DNA of 64,000 nt from Parafrankia irregularis (GCF_001536285.1 NZ_FAOZ01000009.1:62001-126000); one strand, 5' to 3'. Numbered from the stretch's first letter, positions 17,143-26,231 are shown. The notes: a model not told the origin generated them from the sequence alone. Program-made: numbers and translations.

Positions 17143-18840
17143 GTGACCACGCTCGACAAGTCGGGGTCATCCCCCGATGACGCGGCAACCGACACCGCGC
17201 ACATGAAAGATCTCCCTGAGTCCCACACCGCTGACACCCACACCCTCGACGTCCCCGAGCCTCGCCGGCCGGAATCGGAGGGCGTCTCCCCGCCGGTCGG
17301 ACGGACCATCGGCGGATGGCGGCCACTGCTGCTGCGGCTGCACTTCTACGCCGGGGTGCTGGTGGCGCCGTTCCTGGCGATCGCCGCGCTGACCGGCCTC
17401 GCGTACACGCTCACCCCGCAGCTCGACCGGCTGGTTTACGCCGACGAGCTCTACGTCGAGGAGGTCGGCACCACGCCGCGGCCCCTCGCCGAACAGATCA
17501 GCGCGGCCCTCGCCGCGCATCCCGAGGGCACCTTCGGCTCGGTACTCACCGGCGACGCACCGGACAGGACCACCCGGGTGGTCCTGTCCGTCCCCGGGCT
17601 GGGGGACCGGCAGCGCACCGTCTACGTCGATCCCTACACCGGCCGGGTGCAGGGCGCCCTGACCACCTGGTGGGGCAGCACTCCACTGACCACCTGGCTG
17701 GACGACCTGCACCGCAACCTGCATCTCGGTGCGTTCGGCCGGCACTACTCAGAGACCGCCGCGAGCTGGCTGTGGATCGTCGCGCTCGGTGGCCTCGTGC
17801 TCTGGCTGGCCCGCCGCCGCCAGGCCCTCGGGGCCAGCCAGGCCAGCCAGGCCAGCGAGACCAGCCAGGCCCGGCGGGCCCGGCGGATGCGCGCGGTTCT
17901 GCTGCCCGACCTGACCGCCCGTGGCCGGCGGCGCACCCTGGGCTGGCACGGCAGCCTCGGGGTGTGGCTGCTCGTGGGGCTGCTCTTCCTCTCCGCGACC
18001 GGGCTGACCTGGTCCCGCTACGCCGGCGAGCACTTCTCCCGGGTGCTGGACGCGGCAGACAGTCACATGCCCAGCCTCGACACCACCCTGCCCCAGGCGG
18101 CCTCCACCACCACCACCGGCGGCGGGGGCGGGGCGCATCAGGGGCACGCGGTGGACGGTCCCGGCACGACCGATGCCGGCACGACCGATGCCGGCACGAC
18201 CGATGCCGGCACGACCGATGCCGGCACGACCGATGCCGGCGCGACTGATGCCGGTGCCGTGGCGTCCTCGGTGGCGGAACCGGTCGACCGGGTCGTCTCG
18301 GCGGCCCGCGCGGCGGGCCTGGACGGGCCCATCGAGGTCACCCCGGCTACCGACACCGCGACCGCATGGTCGGCGGCACAGACCGACGGCCGCTGGCCGG
18401 TGCGCTTCGACCAGGTCGCGGTCAACCCGGTGGACGGCCGCGTCGTCAACGAGGTGCGCTGGGAGGACTGGCCGCTGCTCGCACAGCTGACCAAGCTGGG
18501 CGTCAGGGCGCACATGGGCGAGCTGTTCGGCGTCGCGAACCAGATCCTGCTGGCAGGTCTCGCGCTCGGACTGCTCTGCATGATCGTCTGGGGCTACCGG
18601 ATGTGGTGGCAGCGCCGCCCCTCCCGCGGCGATCGGGCGGGCATCGTCGGCCCGCCGCCCGCCCGTGGCGCCTGGCGGCGGCTGCCGAAACCGGCGCTGG
18701 CCGCACTGATCCTGATCACGGCGGCCGTCGGGTGGGCGCCTGTGCTCGGGGTGACGCTGCTCGTCTTCCTGCTGCTCGACCTCACCGCCGGGCTGCTGGC
18801 GAGGCGACGGAGGAAACCCGCACGCGGCGCCTCCGCCTGA
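17143..18840 (+). CDS. PepSY-domain membrane protein (PepSY_TM family)
   Basis: A 565-aa membrane protein with about four helices: LHFYAGVLVAPFLAIAALTG near the start, a second at SWLWIVALGGLVLWLA, a third at LGVWLLVGLLFLSATGLTWS, and two at the end. Extracytoplasmic PepSY segments include the TVYVDPYTGRVQG motif and a second copy in VAVNPVDGRVVNEV. Homologues are linked to iron/haem or other metal uptake and reductase activity. I chose the GTG at 17143 because GGAGAG lies 4 bp before it; an in-frame ATG at 17113 is the alternative. A pentapeptide repeat lies in the outer loop. Confidence 0.8.
   Translation: MTTLDKSGSSPDDAATDTAHMKDLPESHTADTHTLDVPEPRRPESEGVSPPVGRTIGGWRPLLLRLHFYAGVLVAPFLAIAALTGLAYTLTPQLDRLVYADELYVEEVGTTPRPLAEQISAALAAHPEGTFGSVLTGDAPDRTTRVVLSVPGLGDRQRTVYVDPYTGRVQGALTTWWGSTPLTTWLDDLHRNLHLGAFGRHYSETAASWLWIVALGGLVLWLARRRQALGASQASQASETSQARRARRMRAVLLPDLTARGRRRTLGWHGSLGVWLLVGLLFLSATGLTWSRYAGEHFSRVLDAADSHMPSLDTTLPQAASTTTTGGGGGAHQGHAVDGPGTTDAGTTDAGTTDAGTTDAGTTDAGATDAGAVASSVAEPVDRVVSAARAAGLDGPIEVTPATDTATAWSAAQTDGRWPVRFDQVAVNPVDGRVVNEVRWEDWPLLAQLTKLGVRAHMGELFGVANQILLAGLALGLLCMIVWGYRMWWQRRPSRGDRAGIVGPPPARGAWRRLPKPALAALILITAAVGWAPVLGVTLLVFLLLDLTAGLLARRRRKPARGASA
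18163..18252 (+). repeat. 15-bp tandem repeat (VNTR) in the PepSY gene
   Basis: Five exact copies of GGCACGACCGATGCC and one degenerate copy encode GTTDA repeats in the extracytoplasmic loop. The copies match even at third positions, so the array is recent and probably variable. Confidence 0.9.
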
Positions 18841-18866
18841 CGGACATCACAGGAGGAGCGGGGAGG

Positions 18867-18899
18867 GGCCCGCACCCGTCGCGATTCGGGTGTCGGGCC
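18867..18899. terminator. Convergent hairpin between PepSY gene and def
   Basis: GGCCCG/CACCCG pairs with CGGGTG/CGGGCC with a single bulged base and an 8-nt loop, exactly between two convergent genes. Confidence 0.55.
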
Positions 18900-19460
18900 T
18901 CAGCCGTCTCCGGAGCGGCGGCGGAAGATCGAGGGAACGGGGCGTGATGCCCGCACACCGCCGCTGAGCGCCTTCTGCGCCGCCTGACGATGCTCGTCCG
19001 TCAGTCGATCGAGGTAGAGCGTTCCGTTCAGGTGGTCGGTCTCGTGCTGAAGGCAGCGGGCCAGCAGGCCGCTTCCGGTGTAGGAGACGGCCGCGCCGGT
19101 GGCGTCGAACCCGCGGACGGTGGCCGTCGCCGACCGGGGGGTCGGATACGCGAGGCCGGGGACCGACAGACAGCCCTCCGAACCGTCCTGCCCGACGGCG
19201 CCGGTCTCCAGCTCCGGGTTCACGACGACCAGGGGCTCCCGGCTGGAACGCGGGTCGTCGCTGTCGTACTCGGTGTCGAAGACGAAGACCCGCAGGCCGA
19301 CGCCGATCTGCGGGGCGGCCAGCCCGACTCCGGGGGCGTCGTACATCGTCTCGATCATGTTGTCGACCAGGCGGCGCAGGGCGTCGTCGAAGACGGTGAC
19401 GGGCTCGGCCGGGGTGCGCAGGACCGGGTCGCCGAGGGTGCGGATGGGCAACAACGTCAT
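18900..19460 (-). CDS. def: Peptide deformylase
   Basis: Removes the formyl group from N-terminal Met of new proteins; 186 aa, cytoplasmic. All three motifs are intact: GVGLAAPQIG (44-53), EGCLS (95-99) with the metal-binding Cys, and QHETDHLNG (138-146) with the two His ligands and catalytic Glu. The ATG at 19460 overlaps a 15-bp palindrome that is also found upstream of tsaD and larC. A second ATG at 19475 would add five residues. The divergent neighbour is a Fur-family regulator, so this deformylase is probably metal-regulated and may be a second copy of def. Confidence 0.92.
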   Translation of the reverse strand: MTLLPIRTLGDPVLRTPAEPVTVFDDALRRLVDNMIETMYDAPGVGLAAPQIGVGLRVFVFDTEYDSDDPRSSREPLVVVNPELETGAVGQDGSEGCLSVPGLAYPTPRSATATVRGFDATGAAVSYTGSGLLARCLQHETDHLNGTLYLDRLTDEHRQAAQKALSGGVRASRPVPSIFRRRSGDG

Positions 19461-19474
19461 GCGACAATGTTGCA
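19460..19474. promoter_or_regulatory. Nur/Zur-like operator between def and the Fur-family gene
   Basis: TGCGACAATGTTGCA, with A and T on its outer sides, is an imperfect palindrome of the form TGCRA-N5-TYGCA. It covers the def start codon and lies 43 bp before the regulator start. The half-site and spacing match the published Streptomyces Nur box (TGCaa-N5-ttGCA). Confidence 0.65.
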
Positions 19475-19516
19475 TGTGAAGGCGGCTGGGGGAGCGATGG
19501 GGGCACGGTGGGTGGC

Positions 19517-20146
19517 ATGTCACCCGTCACCGGGGTGTCGGTGTGGCCGTCGGCAGCACGGTTGCGTGCGGGGCGGTTCCCGGTGACAGGCGGCGGTGTC
19601 GTCCCCGGTGGCGGTGTCCGTGGTGCGGGCGTGCCCGGCTCCGCGGCGGTGGATGCCGACGGCGGCCCGATCGACGCGGGTATCGCGGTGCTGCGGCGGC
19701 GCGGGGAGCGGGTGACCTCCGCCCGTCGGGCGGTCCTCGAGATCCTGAGCGCGGCCTCGGAGCATCTGTCCGCCGAGGAGGTGTTCGGCCGGGCCCTGGC
19801 GGTCTCGCCGGGCCTGCACCGCACCACCGTGTACCGGGCCCTGGAACGGCTCGGTGAGCTGGGTCTGGTCACTCATGTGCACACCGACCACGGCCCGGCC
19901 TTCTACCACCTGTCCGCTCCGCTGACCGGCGCCCCGCACCTGCACGTCCGCTGCCGGGCCTGCGAGCGGATCGTGGACGTCCCGGCCGACGTGCTCGATG
20001 ACGCCGCGCGCCGGCTGCGTGACGGCGCGGGCTTCCTCCTGCTGGCCGACCACACGGCGCTGGCCGGGCTGTGCTCCGACTGCCTGGACCGCAACGCCGA
20101 CGCCGACGTCGACCGGGACGTCGACGCGGGTAGCCCGGCTGGGTGA
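19517..20146 (+). CDS. Fur-family metalloregulator (Nur/Zur type)
   Basis: A 209-aa Fur protein. A winged helix precedes the recognition helix around GLHRTTVYRALERL (99-112). HLHVRCRACE (141-150) and CSDC (186-189) give the two CxxC pairs of the structural zinc site. The first 50 residues are Gly/Pro-rich and unusual; a shorter protein from the GTG at 19649 is possible. It diverges from def across a shared operator. Fur-type alone cannot tell Ni (Nur) from Zn (Zur); operator shape and the nearby larC-like gene favour nickel, while the def/tsaD targets would also suit zinc. Confidence 0.85.
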   Translation: MSPVTGVSVWPSAARLRAGRFPVTGGGVVPGGGVRGAGVPGSAAVDADGGPIDAGIAVLRRRGERVTSARRAVLEILSAASEHLSAEEVFGRALAVSPGLHRTTVYRALERLGELGLVTHVHTDHGPAFYHLSAPLTGAPHLHVRCRACERIVDVPADVLDDAARRLRDGAGFLLLADHTALAGLCSDCLDRNADADVDRDVDAGSPAG

Positions 20147-20183
20147 CGCGGCCAGACCGGGTGACGCGGCCGGTCGACGTCGG

Positions 20184-20795
20184 TCAGACCGAGGACGCGG
20201 CGGTGGCTACGGCGAGGTAGCGGTCGGCGAGGTCGTGGATCTGTTCCACCTGCCAGCCGCCGGCGGCGAGCAGGGCGGCGAGCCGGCCCGGGGCCAGGAG
20301 ATGGTCACGCGCGTCGAGTCCGTCATGTACCCGGACGAGCTGGCGCCGAGACAGCGGGTGGAAGACCGCCAGCCTCGCCTTCGGTCGGCAGACCCTACGG
20401 AACTCGGTCACGGCCAGCGCTGGATCCCGCAGATGTGGCAGCAGGCCGCCGGCGAACACGACGTCCGTGCATCTGTCGGCGACCGGCAGGGCGCAGGCGT
20501 CGGCGAGGAGCAGATGCGCCAGCCGGTCGCGGCCAAGCCGGGCGGCGGTGCGCAGCATCGGCTCGGTGACGTCCACCCCCACCAGCCGGCCGCCGGGTCC
20601 GGTGGCCGCGCGCAGGGCGGGCTGGGCCCGGCCGGTGCCGCAGCCGACGTCGAGCACGACGTCGCCGGGCCGGACGCCGATGAGTGGCACGGCCCAGGCG
20701 ATCAGTGCTTCGTCGGGCTGGCCCTCCTGCTCCCAGGTCTCGGCGAGCGGGCCGAAGAAGCGTCGGGTGGCGGCGATGTCATCGGTGATCGACAT
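20184..20795 (-). CDS. Class I SAM-dependent methyltransferase
   Basis: A 203-aa methyltransferase_11/25 type enzyme. VVLDVGCGTG (46-55) is motif I, followed by GVDVTEPMLRTAARLGRDRL and then DVVFAGGLLPHLRDP, an order seen in small-molecule methyltransferases. The substrate is unknown. It diverges from tsaD, and the TGCAACAAGGTTGCA palindrome lies between them, 53 bp upstream of this start, so both may answer to the Fur-family protein. Confidence 0.78.
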   Translation of the reverse strand: MSITDDIAATRRFFGPLAETWEQEGQPDEALIAWAVPLIGVRPGDVVLDVGCGTGRAQPALRAATGPGGRLVGVDVTEPMLRTAARLGRDRLAHLLLADACALPVADRCTDVVFAGGLLPHLRDPALAVTEFRRVCRPKARLAVFHPLSRRQLVRVHDGLDARDHLLAPGRLAALLAAGGWQVEQIHDLADRYLAVATAASSV

Positions 20796-20847
20796 GGGAT
20801 GGGGGCTCCGGTGCGCTGATGGTCATCAGTGCGAGCGTAGCCTCAGA

Positions 20848-20862
20848 TGCAACAAGGTTGCA
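20848..20862. promoter_or_regulatory. Nur/Zur-like operator between methyltransferase and tsaD
   Basis: TGCAACAAGGTTGCA has perfect 6-bp arms (TGCAAC/GTTGCA) and fits TGCAA-N5-TTGCA exactly. It is 53 bp from the methyltransferase start and 69 bp from the tsaD start, well placed to control both. Confidence 0.7.
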
Positions 20863-20930
20863 GGAGAAAAGGGGCACCGCCGGGCGGGGACCGAAGGCCC
20901 GCGGCGCGAACCCGGAGGGAAGGGGAATCG

Positions 20931-22001
20931 ATGGCGGTGGTGCTCGGCATCGAGACGTCCTGCGACGAGACCGGAGCCGCACTGGTGCGCGACGGAGTCC
21001 TGCTCGGTGAGGCGCTGTCGTCGAGCATGGACCGGCACGCACGGTACGGCGGCGTCGTGCCGGAGATCGCCGCGCGGGCGCATGTGGAGTTCCTCGTGCC
21101 GTGCGTCGACCGCGCGCTCGCGGCCGCCGGGCTGGGCAGCTCGGCGGTGGACGCGGTCGCGGTCACCGCCGGTCCCGGTCTCGCGACCGCCCTGCACACC
21201 GGCGTCGCCGCGGCGAAGGCGTACGCACTCGCGCTGGATGTCCCGCTCTACGGCGTCCACCACCTCGCCGGGCACATCGCGGCGGACGTCGTCGACGCCG
21301 GTCCACTGCCGAACCCGCTGGTCGCGCTGATCGTCTCCGGCGGTCACACGTCGCTGCTGCTGGTGAGAGACCTCGCCCGCGACCCGATCATCCATCTCGG
21401 CGACACGCTCGACGACGCCGCCGGCGAATGCTTCGACAAGGTCGCCCGTGCCCTGGGCCTGCCCTATCCGGGTGGGCCGGCGCTCGACCGCGCCGCCCAC
21501 GGCGGTGACGCCGGTGCGGTGGCCTTCCCGCGTCCCCTGACCGGTCGTGCGGACGCGCCCTACACCTTCTCCTTCTCCGGGCTGAAGACGGCGGTGGCCC
21601 GGTGGTCCGAGCGCCAGGCGTCGGCCGCAGGTGTGGCGGCGGTGCCGTTGCGCGACGTCGCGGCGTCCTTCCAGGAGGCGGTCGCGGACGTTCTCACCGC
21701 CAAGGCACTGCGGGCCTGCGCCGAGCATGGCGTGGGTGACCTGCTGGTGGTCGGCGGGGTGGCCGCGAACAGCCGGCTGCGTGCGCTGGCCGCGCAGCGG
21801 TGCGCGGCAGCGGGGGTGCGACTGCGGGTGCCCGCACTCCGCCGCTGCACCGACAACGGGGTCATGATCGCCGCCCTGGGGGACCTGCTCGTCCGGGCCG
21901 GCGTCCCGTCGTCGCCGATGGATCTGTCCGCGTGCCCCGAGGTGTTCCTGACCGGCGCCATGATTGAGCCGGTGCCGCTACCGGTGCTCGCCGGGGGTTG
22001 A
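20931..22001 (+). CDS. tsaD: tRNA N6-adenosine threonylcarbamoyltransferase TsaD
   Basis: Transfers the threonylcarbamoyl group to A37 of ANN-decoding tRNAs. At 356 aa it has the canonical ASKHA features: [14 protein letters not shown] (6-19), the metal ligands H111 and H115 in [16 protein letters not shown] near 139, [22 protein letters not shown] and CTDNGVMIA. The ATG at 20931 follows GGAGGGA. The usual actinobacterial neighbours (tsaE, tsaB, rimI, groES) are absent, and a Nur/Zur-like operator lies upstream. It may be a second, metal-regulated copy; the sequence alone cannot show this. Confidence 0.93.
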   Translation: MAVVLGIETSCDETGAALVRDGVLLGEALSSSMDRHARYGGVVPEIAARAHVEFLVPCVDRALAAAGLGSSAVDAVAVTAGPGLATALHTGVAAAKAYALALDVPLYGVHHLAGHIAADVVDAGPLPNPLVALIVSGGHTSLLLVRDLARDPIIHLGDTLDDAAGECFDKVARALGLPYPGGPALDRAAHGGDAGAVAFPRPLTGRADAPYTFSFSGLKTAVARWSERQASAAGVAAVPLRDVAASFQEAVADVLTAKALRACAEHGVGDLLVVGGVAANSRLRALAAQRCAAAGVRLRVPALRRCTDNGVMIAALGDLLVRAGVPSSPMDLSACPEVFLTGAMIEPVPLPVLAGG

Positions 22002-22087
22002 GACCACGCCCGCCGGGCACCACGCCCGCCGGTGAGACGACGCCCACCTGGTGGAACCGGGCTCGTTGGTACGCGGGGGCGGCAGGC

Positions 22088-22960
22088 TCAGACGGAGCCG
22101 GCCCGGCCGACGCTCTGCGGCCGCCGTTGGATGGCACGGTCATCGGCCCGGGTCGGCTGACGCAGGCTGTCCAGATCAGCCAGGTCGACCGCCGGGGTGG
22201 CGGCGACACGGCACACGACCGCGCGCAGCAGGTTCGGGTGGCCGGGATGGTCCGCGGTGCCGGCGCCGTATCCGATCGCCTCCACGGTCATCCGCGGTGG
22301 GAACACCCGCGCGGCTGCTGCGGCGGTGTCGGCCTGGCAGGTCGCCGCGATGATCGCCATTCCGGTTGGCGTGAGGCGCTCGGCGGCGATCTCTCCCGGC
22401 GAGGCCGGGATGCCGGTCCGGCGCAGCAGCTCGGTCACGGCCGGGGCGGGCACCGGCAGCACACCGTGGGCAGTGGACACCGTCCCGAAACCGGTGACGA
22501 CACCCGAGCAGTAGCCGCGCGTCACCCCCAGCGCGTCCAGCGCCGCCGCGGTGCCCACCACGTCGACGATCGCGTCGAGCGCGCCGACCTCGTGGAAGTG
22601 CACCCGTTCGACGTCGATCCGGTGGACGTGCGCCTCAGCCTCGGCGAGCACGGCGAAGATCCGCAGTGCCCAGGCCCGGACGCCCGGGGCGAGCGGCGCG
22701 GTGGCCAGATGCTCGCGGATCCACCCGTAGTGGCGGTGCGCCGGGCCCGGCTGCACCCGCACCCTGGCGAAGGTGCCCGCGAGGCCCGCGCGCTTCGCCG
22801 GCTCCACGCTCAGCGACCATCCATCCAGCCCGAGCGCGTCGAGCTGCCCGCGCACGAACTCCAGCGGCGCGCCGGCGTCGAGGAGCGCGCCGAGGGCCAT
22901 GTCACCAGCGGCTCCCGCGGCGGCGTCCCACCGGACAGCCAGCCCCGTGTCCTGCTTCAT
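22088..22960 (-). CDS. LarC-like nickel pincer cofactor protein, first domain only
   Basis: A 290-aa protein with the LarC (DUF111) N-terminal signature: DAAAGAAGDMALGALLDAGA at the start, then VHRIDVERVHFHEVGALDAI and DVVGTAAALDALG, VPAPAVTELLRRTGIPA and LTPTGMAIIA. LarC inserts nickel into the lactate-racemase pincer cofactor. Full-length LarC is about 400 aa with a second, CTP-hydrolysing domain; here the sequence ends just after the first domain in a short unrelated tail. No larA, larB or larE is present in the window. The ATG at 22960 lies 12 bp downstream of a Nur/Zur-like palindrome. Confidence 0.8.
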   Translation of the reverse strand: MKQDTGLAVRWDAAAGAAGDMALGALLDAGAPLEFVRGQLDALGLDGWSLSVEPAKRAGLAGTFARVRVQPGPAHRHYGWIREHLATAPLAPGVRAWALRIFAVLAEAEAHVHRIDVERVHFHEVGALDAIVDVVGTAAALDALGVTRGYCSGVVTGFGTVSTAHGVLPVPAPAVTELLRRTGIPASPGEIAAERLTPTGMAIIAATCQADTAAAAARVFPPRMTVEAIGYGAGTADHPGHPNLLRAVVCRVAATPAVDLADLDSLRQPTRADDRAIQRRPQSVGRAGSV

Positions 22961-22972
22961 GGTCGTCACAGA

Positions 22973-22987
22973 TGCGATTCTGTCGCA
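22973..22987. promoter_or_regulatory. Nur/Zur-like operator upstream of larC-like gene
   Basis: TGCGATTCTGTCGCA fits TGCRA-N5-TYGCA, and with flanking bases the arms extend to GATGCGA/TCGCATC, 7 bp perfect. It is the third such site within 3.6 kb and sits directly before the larC-like start. Confidence 0.68.
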
Positions 22988-23065
22988 TCTGGATCGGCGC
23001 CTGTTGTCCGACCCGTCGGCGGCGTCGTCCACGTCCCGTCGTTCCAGGCGAAAAGTCCGGACCGG

Positions 23066-23959
23066 TCAGATCCGGAAGTTGAAGATGTTGGTGTCGAAGC
23101 TGTTGTAGGCGGGGTAGTCCAGCAGTTCGTAGAGCCGGGCACGGGTCTGCATGCGGTCGACGAGGCCGGCCTGGGTGCCGTCGGCGAGCAGCCGGCGCAG
23201 GCCGTCCTCGACGGCGCCCATGGCGAGGCGCAGCAGGGTGACGGGGTAGATGACCAGGTTCACGCCGGCCGAGTGCAGGGTGTCGGCGGTGAGCAGCTCG
23301 CTTTTGCCGAACTCGGTCATGTTGGCGAGGATCGGCACGTCGACAGCCCGCCGGACGGCTTCGAACTCGGCCGCGTCGGCCATCGCCTCGGGGAAGATCA
23401 TGTCGGCCCCGGCGTCGACGTAGGCGCGGGCCCGTTCGATGGCGCCGTCGAGGCCCTCGAGCGCGCGGGCGTCGGTGCGGGCGCAGAGGACGAAGTTCTC
23501 GTCGCGGCGGGCGGCGACGGCCGCTCCGATGCGCCGGACCATCTCGGCGATGGGCACGACCGCCTTGCCGTCGAGGTGCCCGCATCGTTTCGGGTTGACC
23601 TGGTCTTCCAGGTGGCAGCCGGCGAGACCGGCGTCCTCCAGGGTCTGGACGGTGCGGGCGACGCTCATCGGCTCGCCGAAGCCAGTGTCGGCGTCGACGA
23701 GGGTGGGCAGGTCGGTGACCCGGGCGATCTGCCCGGCCCGGCTGGCGACCTCGGTGAGGGTGGTCAGGCCGATGTCGGGCAGCGCGAGATCGGCGGAGAG
23801 CACCGCGCCGGAGACGTAGACGCCGTCGAAGCCGAGCTCGGTGATGAGCACCGCGCTCAGTGGGTTGAACGCGCCGGGGAACCGCAGCAGCTCACCGGAG
23901 TGCAGCGCCTCGCGTAGCGCGGCCCGGCGGGCATGGGCGGGCGTTCTCGCGTGCAGCAT
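23066..23959 (-). CDS. prpB: Methylisocitrate lyase
   Basis: Cleaves 2-methylisocitrate to pyruvate and succinate in propionate breakdown; 297 aa, cytoplasmic. The PEP mutase/ICL fold shows as FPGAFNPLSAVLITELGFDG, the metal-binding VDADTGFG, HLEDQ, and the catalytic KRCGH at 124-128. It starts 54 bp after the prpD stop, in the same operon. prpC, the methylcitrate synthase gene, is not in the window. A fragment of this gene lies at 16076-16219. Confidence 0.92.
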   Translation of the reverse strand: MLHARTPAHARRAALREALHSGELLRFPGAFNPLSAVLITELGFDGVYVSGAVLSADLALPDIGLTTLTEVASRAGQIARVTDLPTLVDADTGFGEPMSVARTVQTLEDAGLAGCHLEDQVNPKRCGHLDGKAVVPIAEMVRRIGAAVAARRDENFVLCARTDARALEGLDGAIERARAYVDAGADMIFPEAMADAAEFEAVRRAVDVPILANMTEFGKSELLTADTLHSAGVNLVIYPVTLLRLAMGAVEDGLRRLLADGTQAGLVDRMQTRARLYELLDYPAYNSFDTNIFNFRI

Positions 23960-24013
23960 CGGTCGGAGATCTCCCTTGCCTGGTGGAACCGTGGCTGGCC
24001 GCTGGAACTGCCG

Positions 24014-25522
24014 CTAGAAGATTCCCTCGGTGCCACTCGCGGTCAGCGGCGGCTGCGGGGTGATGGTGAGCCCGGCGAGCTCGTCGGGCCGTAGTTCGGG
24101 CAGCCGGACGGCGGTGTCGAGGAACCGGTCCTGCTCCGCGGCCGGGAGGACCCCCTCGGCGAGGCGGCGGAACTTGCCGATGTAGGAGTCCCGGCCGAAC
24201 GGGCGGGCGCCGAGCGGGTGCGCGTCGGCGACGGCGATCTCGTCGGTGATCGTCGTCCCGTCGACCAGCTCGACGACGACCCGGGCGCCGAACGCCTTCT
24301 CGGCCGGGTCAGGGGAGTGGTAGCGCCGGGTCCACTCCTCGTCCTCCACGGTGGTGATCTTCCGCCACAGCTCGACGGTGTCGGGCCGGGTGGCCCGGTC
24401 GGGGGAGTAGGAGCGTTCGTGGTGCCAGTCGCCGTCCTGCAGGGCGACGGCGAAGATGTAGGGGATCGAGTGGTCGAGGGTCTCCCGGGTGGCCGTCGGG
24501 TCGTACTTCTGCGGGTCGTTCGCGCCCGAGCCGATCACGTTGTGCGTGTGGTGGCTGGTGTGCAGCACGATCGCGCTGACCCGGGAGAAGTCGCCGATGG
24601 CCGGGCCGAGGCGGCGGGCGAGGTCGATGAGCGCCTGGCTCTGGTACTCGGCCGAGTGCTCCTTGGTGTACGTCTCCAGGATGGCGCGCCTGGCCTCGCC
24701 CGGTGCGGGCAGTGAGACGGTGTAGTCGGCCCCGGGCCCGCCCAGCAGCCAGGCGATGAAACCGTCCTCGCCCTCGTAGGCCGGAGCGGGCGCCCCCTCG
24801 CCGCGCATCGCCCTGTCGACGGCCTCCACCGCCAGCTTGCCGGCGAACGCGGGGGCGTACGCCTTCCACGACGAGATCGTGCCCTTGCGGGACTGCCGCG
24901 TCGTCGTCGTGGTGTGCAGCGCCTGCCCGACTGCCTGACAGATCGTCTCCGCCGGCAGGCCGAGCAGGGCGCCGATTCCGGCCGCGGCGGACGGGCCCAG
25001 ATGGGCGATGTGGTCGATCCGGTGCTCGTGCAGACAGATCCCCCGGACGAGCGCGACCTGGATCTCGTAGCCCGCGGCGATCCCGCGCACGAGCGCCCGG
25101 CCGTCGAGGCCGAGATGCTGGGCGACCGCAAGGACGGGCGGGATGTTGTCGCCGGGGTGGGAGTAGTCCGCGGCAAGGTAGGTGTCGTGGAAGTCCAGCT
25201 CGCGCACCGCGACACCGTTCGCCCACGCCGCCCACTCGGGGGAGACCCGGTCCCGCGCAGGCAGGCCGAAGACAGTGGCTCCATCCCGACCGGGAGCGGG
25301 GGCGTGGCGCAGTGCCTGGTCCCGGGCGGCGACCACCGGCCTGCGGGCCAGCGAGGCGGCGGCGACCCCCGCGTTGTCGATGACCCGGTTGATCACCATC
25401 TCGGCGACGTCGCCGTCCACCGCCACCGGGTCGGCGGCGACCGCCGCGATCTTCCACGCGAGCTGCTCCTGCGACGCGAGCCGCTCCGCGCTGCGATACA
25501 CCCGGACCTGGTGGTCGATCAT
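24014..25522 (-). CDS. prpD: 2-Methylcitrate dehydratase PrpD
   Basis: Dehydrates 2-methylcitrate in the methylcitrate cycle. At 502 aa it is of normal length for the MmgE/PrpD family: [20 protein letters not shown] holds the conserved acidic/His pocket, and [40 protein letters not shown] and [20 protein letters not shown] are typical PrpD stretches. The ATG at 25522 is chosen because family homology begins there; the frame is open further upstream. It is the first gene of a prpD-prpB operon. The 270 bp between it and the next gene contain no PrpR-type regulator. Confidence 0.92.
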   Translation of the reverse strand: MIDHQVRVYRSAERLASQEQLAWKIAAVAADPVAVDGDVAEMVINRVIDNAGVAAASLARRPVVAARDQALRHAPAPGRDGATVFGLPARDRVSPEWAAWANGVAVRELDFHDTYLAADYSHPGDNIPPVLAVAQHLGLDGRALVRGIAAGYEIQVALVRGICLHEHRIDHIAHLGPSAAAGIGALLGLPAETICQAVGQALHTTTTTRQSRKGTISSWKAYAPAFAGKLAVEAVDRAMRGEGAPAPAYEGEDGFIAWLLGGPGADYTVSLPAPGEARRAILETYTKEHSAEYQSQALIDLARRLGPAIGDFSRVSAIVLHTSHHTHNVIGSGANDPQKYDPTATRETLDHSIPYIFAVALQDGDWHHERSYSPDRATRPDTVELWRKITTVEDEEWTRRYHSPDPAEKAFGARVVVELVDGTTITDEIAVADAHPLGARPFGRDSYIGKFRRLAEGVLPAAEQDRFLDTAVRLPELRPDELAGLTITPQPPLTASGTEGIF

Positions 25523-25793
25523 GCGCCGCTGCCTTCTTCCGGGTCGTCGAGCCCCCAGCCTGTGATCGACACTGAGGGTGTGGTCCAGACGAGGATCGCA
25601 GCCGAACCGGTCAGGGCCTCGTCCAGCGTCGCGGACGTCTCCCTCTTCATCAGCTCGTGGAGCCCGCGCGGAAGCCGCGGATCGGCGGGCCGAGTGTGCT
25701 CGGCGCGGAGCGGAGCTGCGCCCGTAGTACCGCATCTGGTCGGGAGCGACGGTAAAGTTGATCTCCTGCCAGGAATCGTTAGGGAGCCACCTC

Positions 25794-26231
25794 TTGTCCG
25801 AACGGACTATTGCCCGCTCCGCTTCCGACAGGTCACGAGGCTTTCCAGCTCGCCGTCTGGTCATCGGCGTACTTTCGGCGCTCCTGGCGGTGTTTCTCGT
25901 CGGCGCCGCCATCTTCGCTGTCTGGTGTCGCGCGAGCTTCCATGTCTGGCCGTGGTCGTCGAGCCTGCCGGACCGGGTGACCTACTGCGGCCGCACCTAC
26001 CTCGGCCCGGGTGATCCGGTCACCTGGACCGAGGCGGAAGCGTTCGAGAACGGGGCCATCCGGAAGGTCGGCCACTACGGGTTCGGCGCTCTCGGCTGGT
26101 CCATCTACGCGAACCCCCTGTCAGAACAGGCCCGGACGAGGGGAAACTCGCCACTTCCCTGCGCGATGGGGGTTTATCTGCGGACTGACGACGACCGGGT
26201 CGTGGCCTACACTCTCAGCGGCGGGCCGTGA
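25794..26231 (+). CDS. Membrane-anchored hypothetical protein
   Basis: A 145-aa protein: a basic N-terminus, one helix ([21 protein letters not shown]), then an extracytoplasmic domain with two Cys (YCGRTY and PCAMGVYL) that could form a disulfide. I chose the TTG at 25794 because AGGGAG lies 8 bp before it; the frame opens at 25758. I do not recognise the family. It diverges from prpD, with no evident functional tie. Confidence 0.6.
   Translation: MSERTIARSASDRSRGFPARRLVIGVLSALLAVFLVGAAIFAVWCRASFHVWPWSSSLPDRVTYCGRTYLGPGDPVTWTEAEAFENGAIRKVGHYGFGALGWSIYANPLSEQARTRGNSPLPCAMGVYLRTDDDRVVAYTLSGGP

Noticed and set aside
21998-23917. Plus-strand open frame over larC and prpB
   Set aside because: Shadow of the two minus-strand genes; no signature of its own.
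25523-25793. Minus-strand frame before prpD encoding a segment around [17 protein letters not shown]
   Set aside because: Its composition looked protein-like, but it has no good start, no recognisable family, and overlaps the start of the plus-strand gene. I treat the region as promoter.
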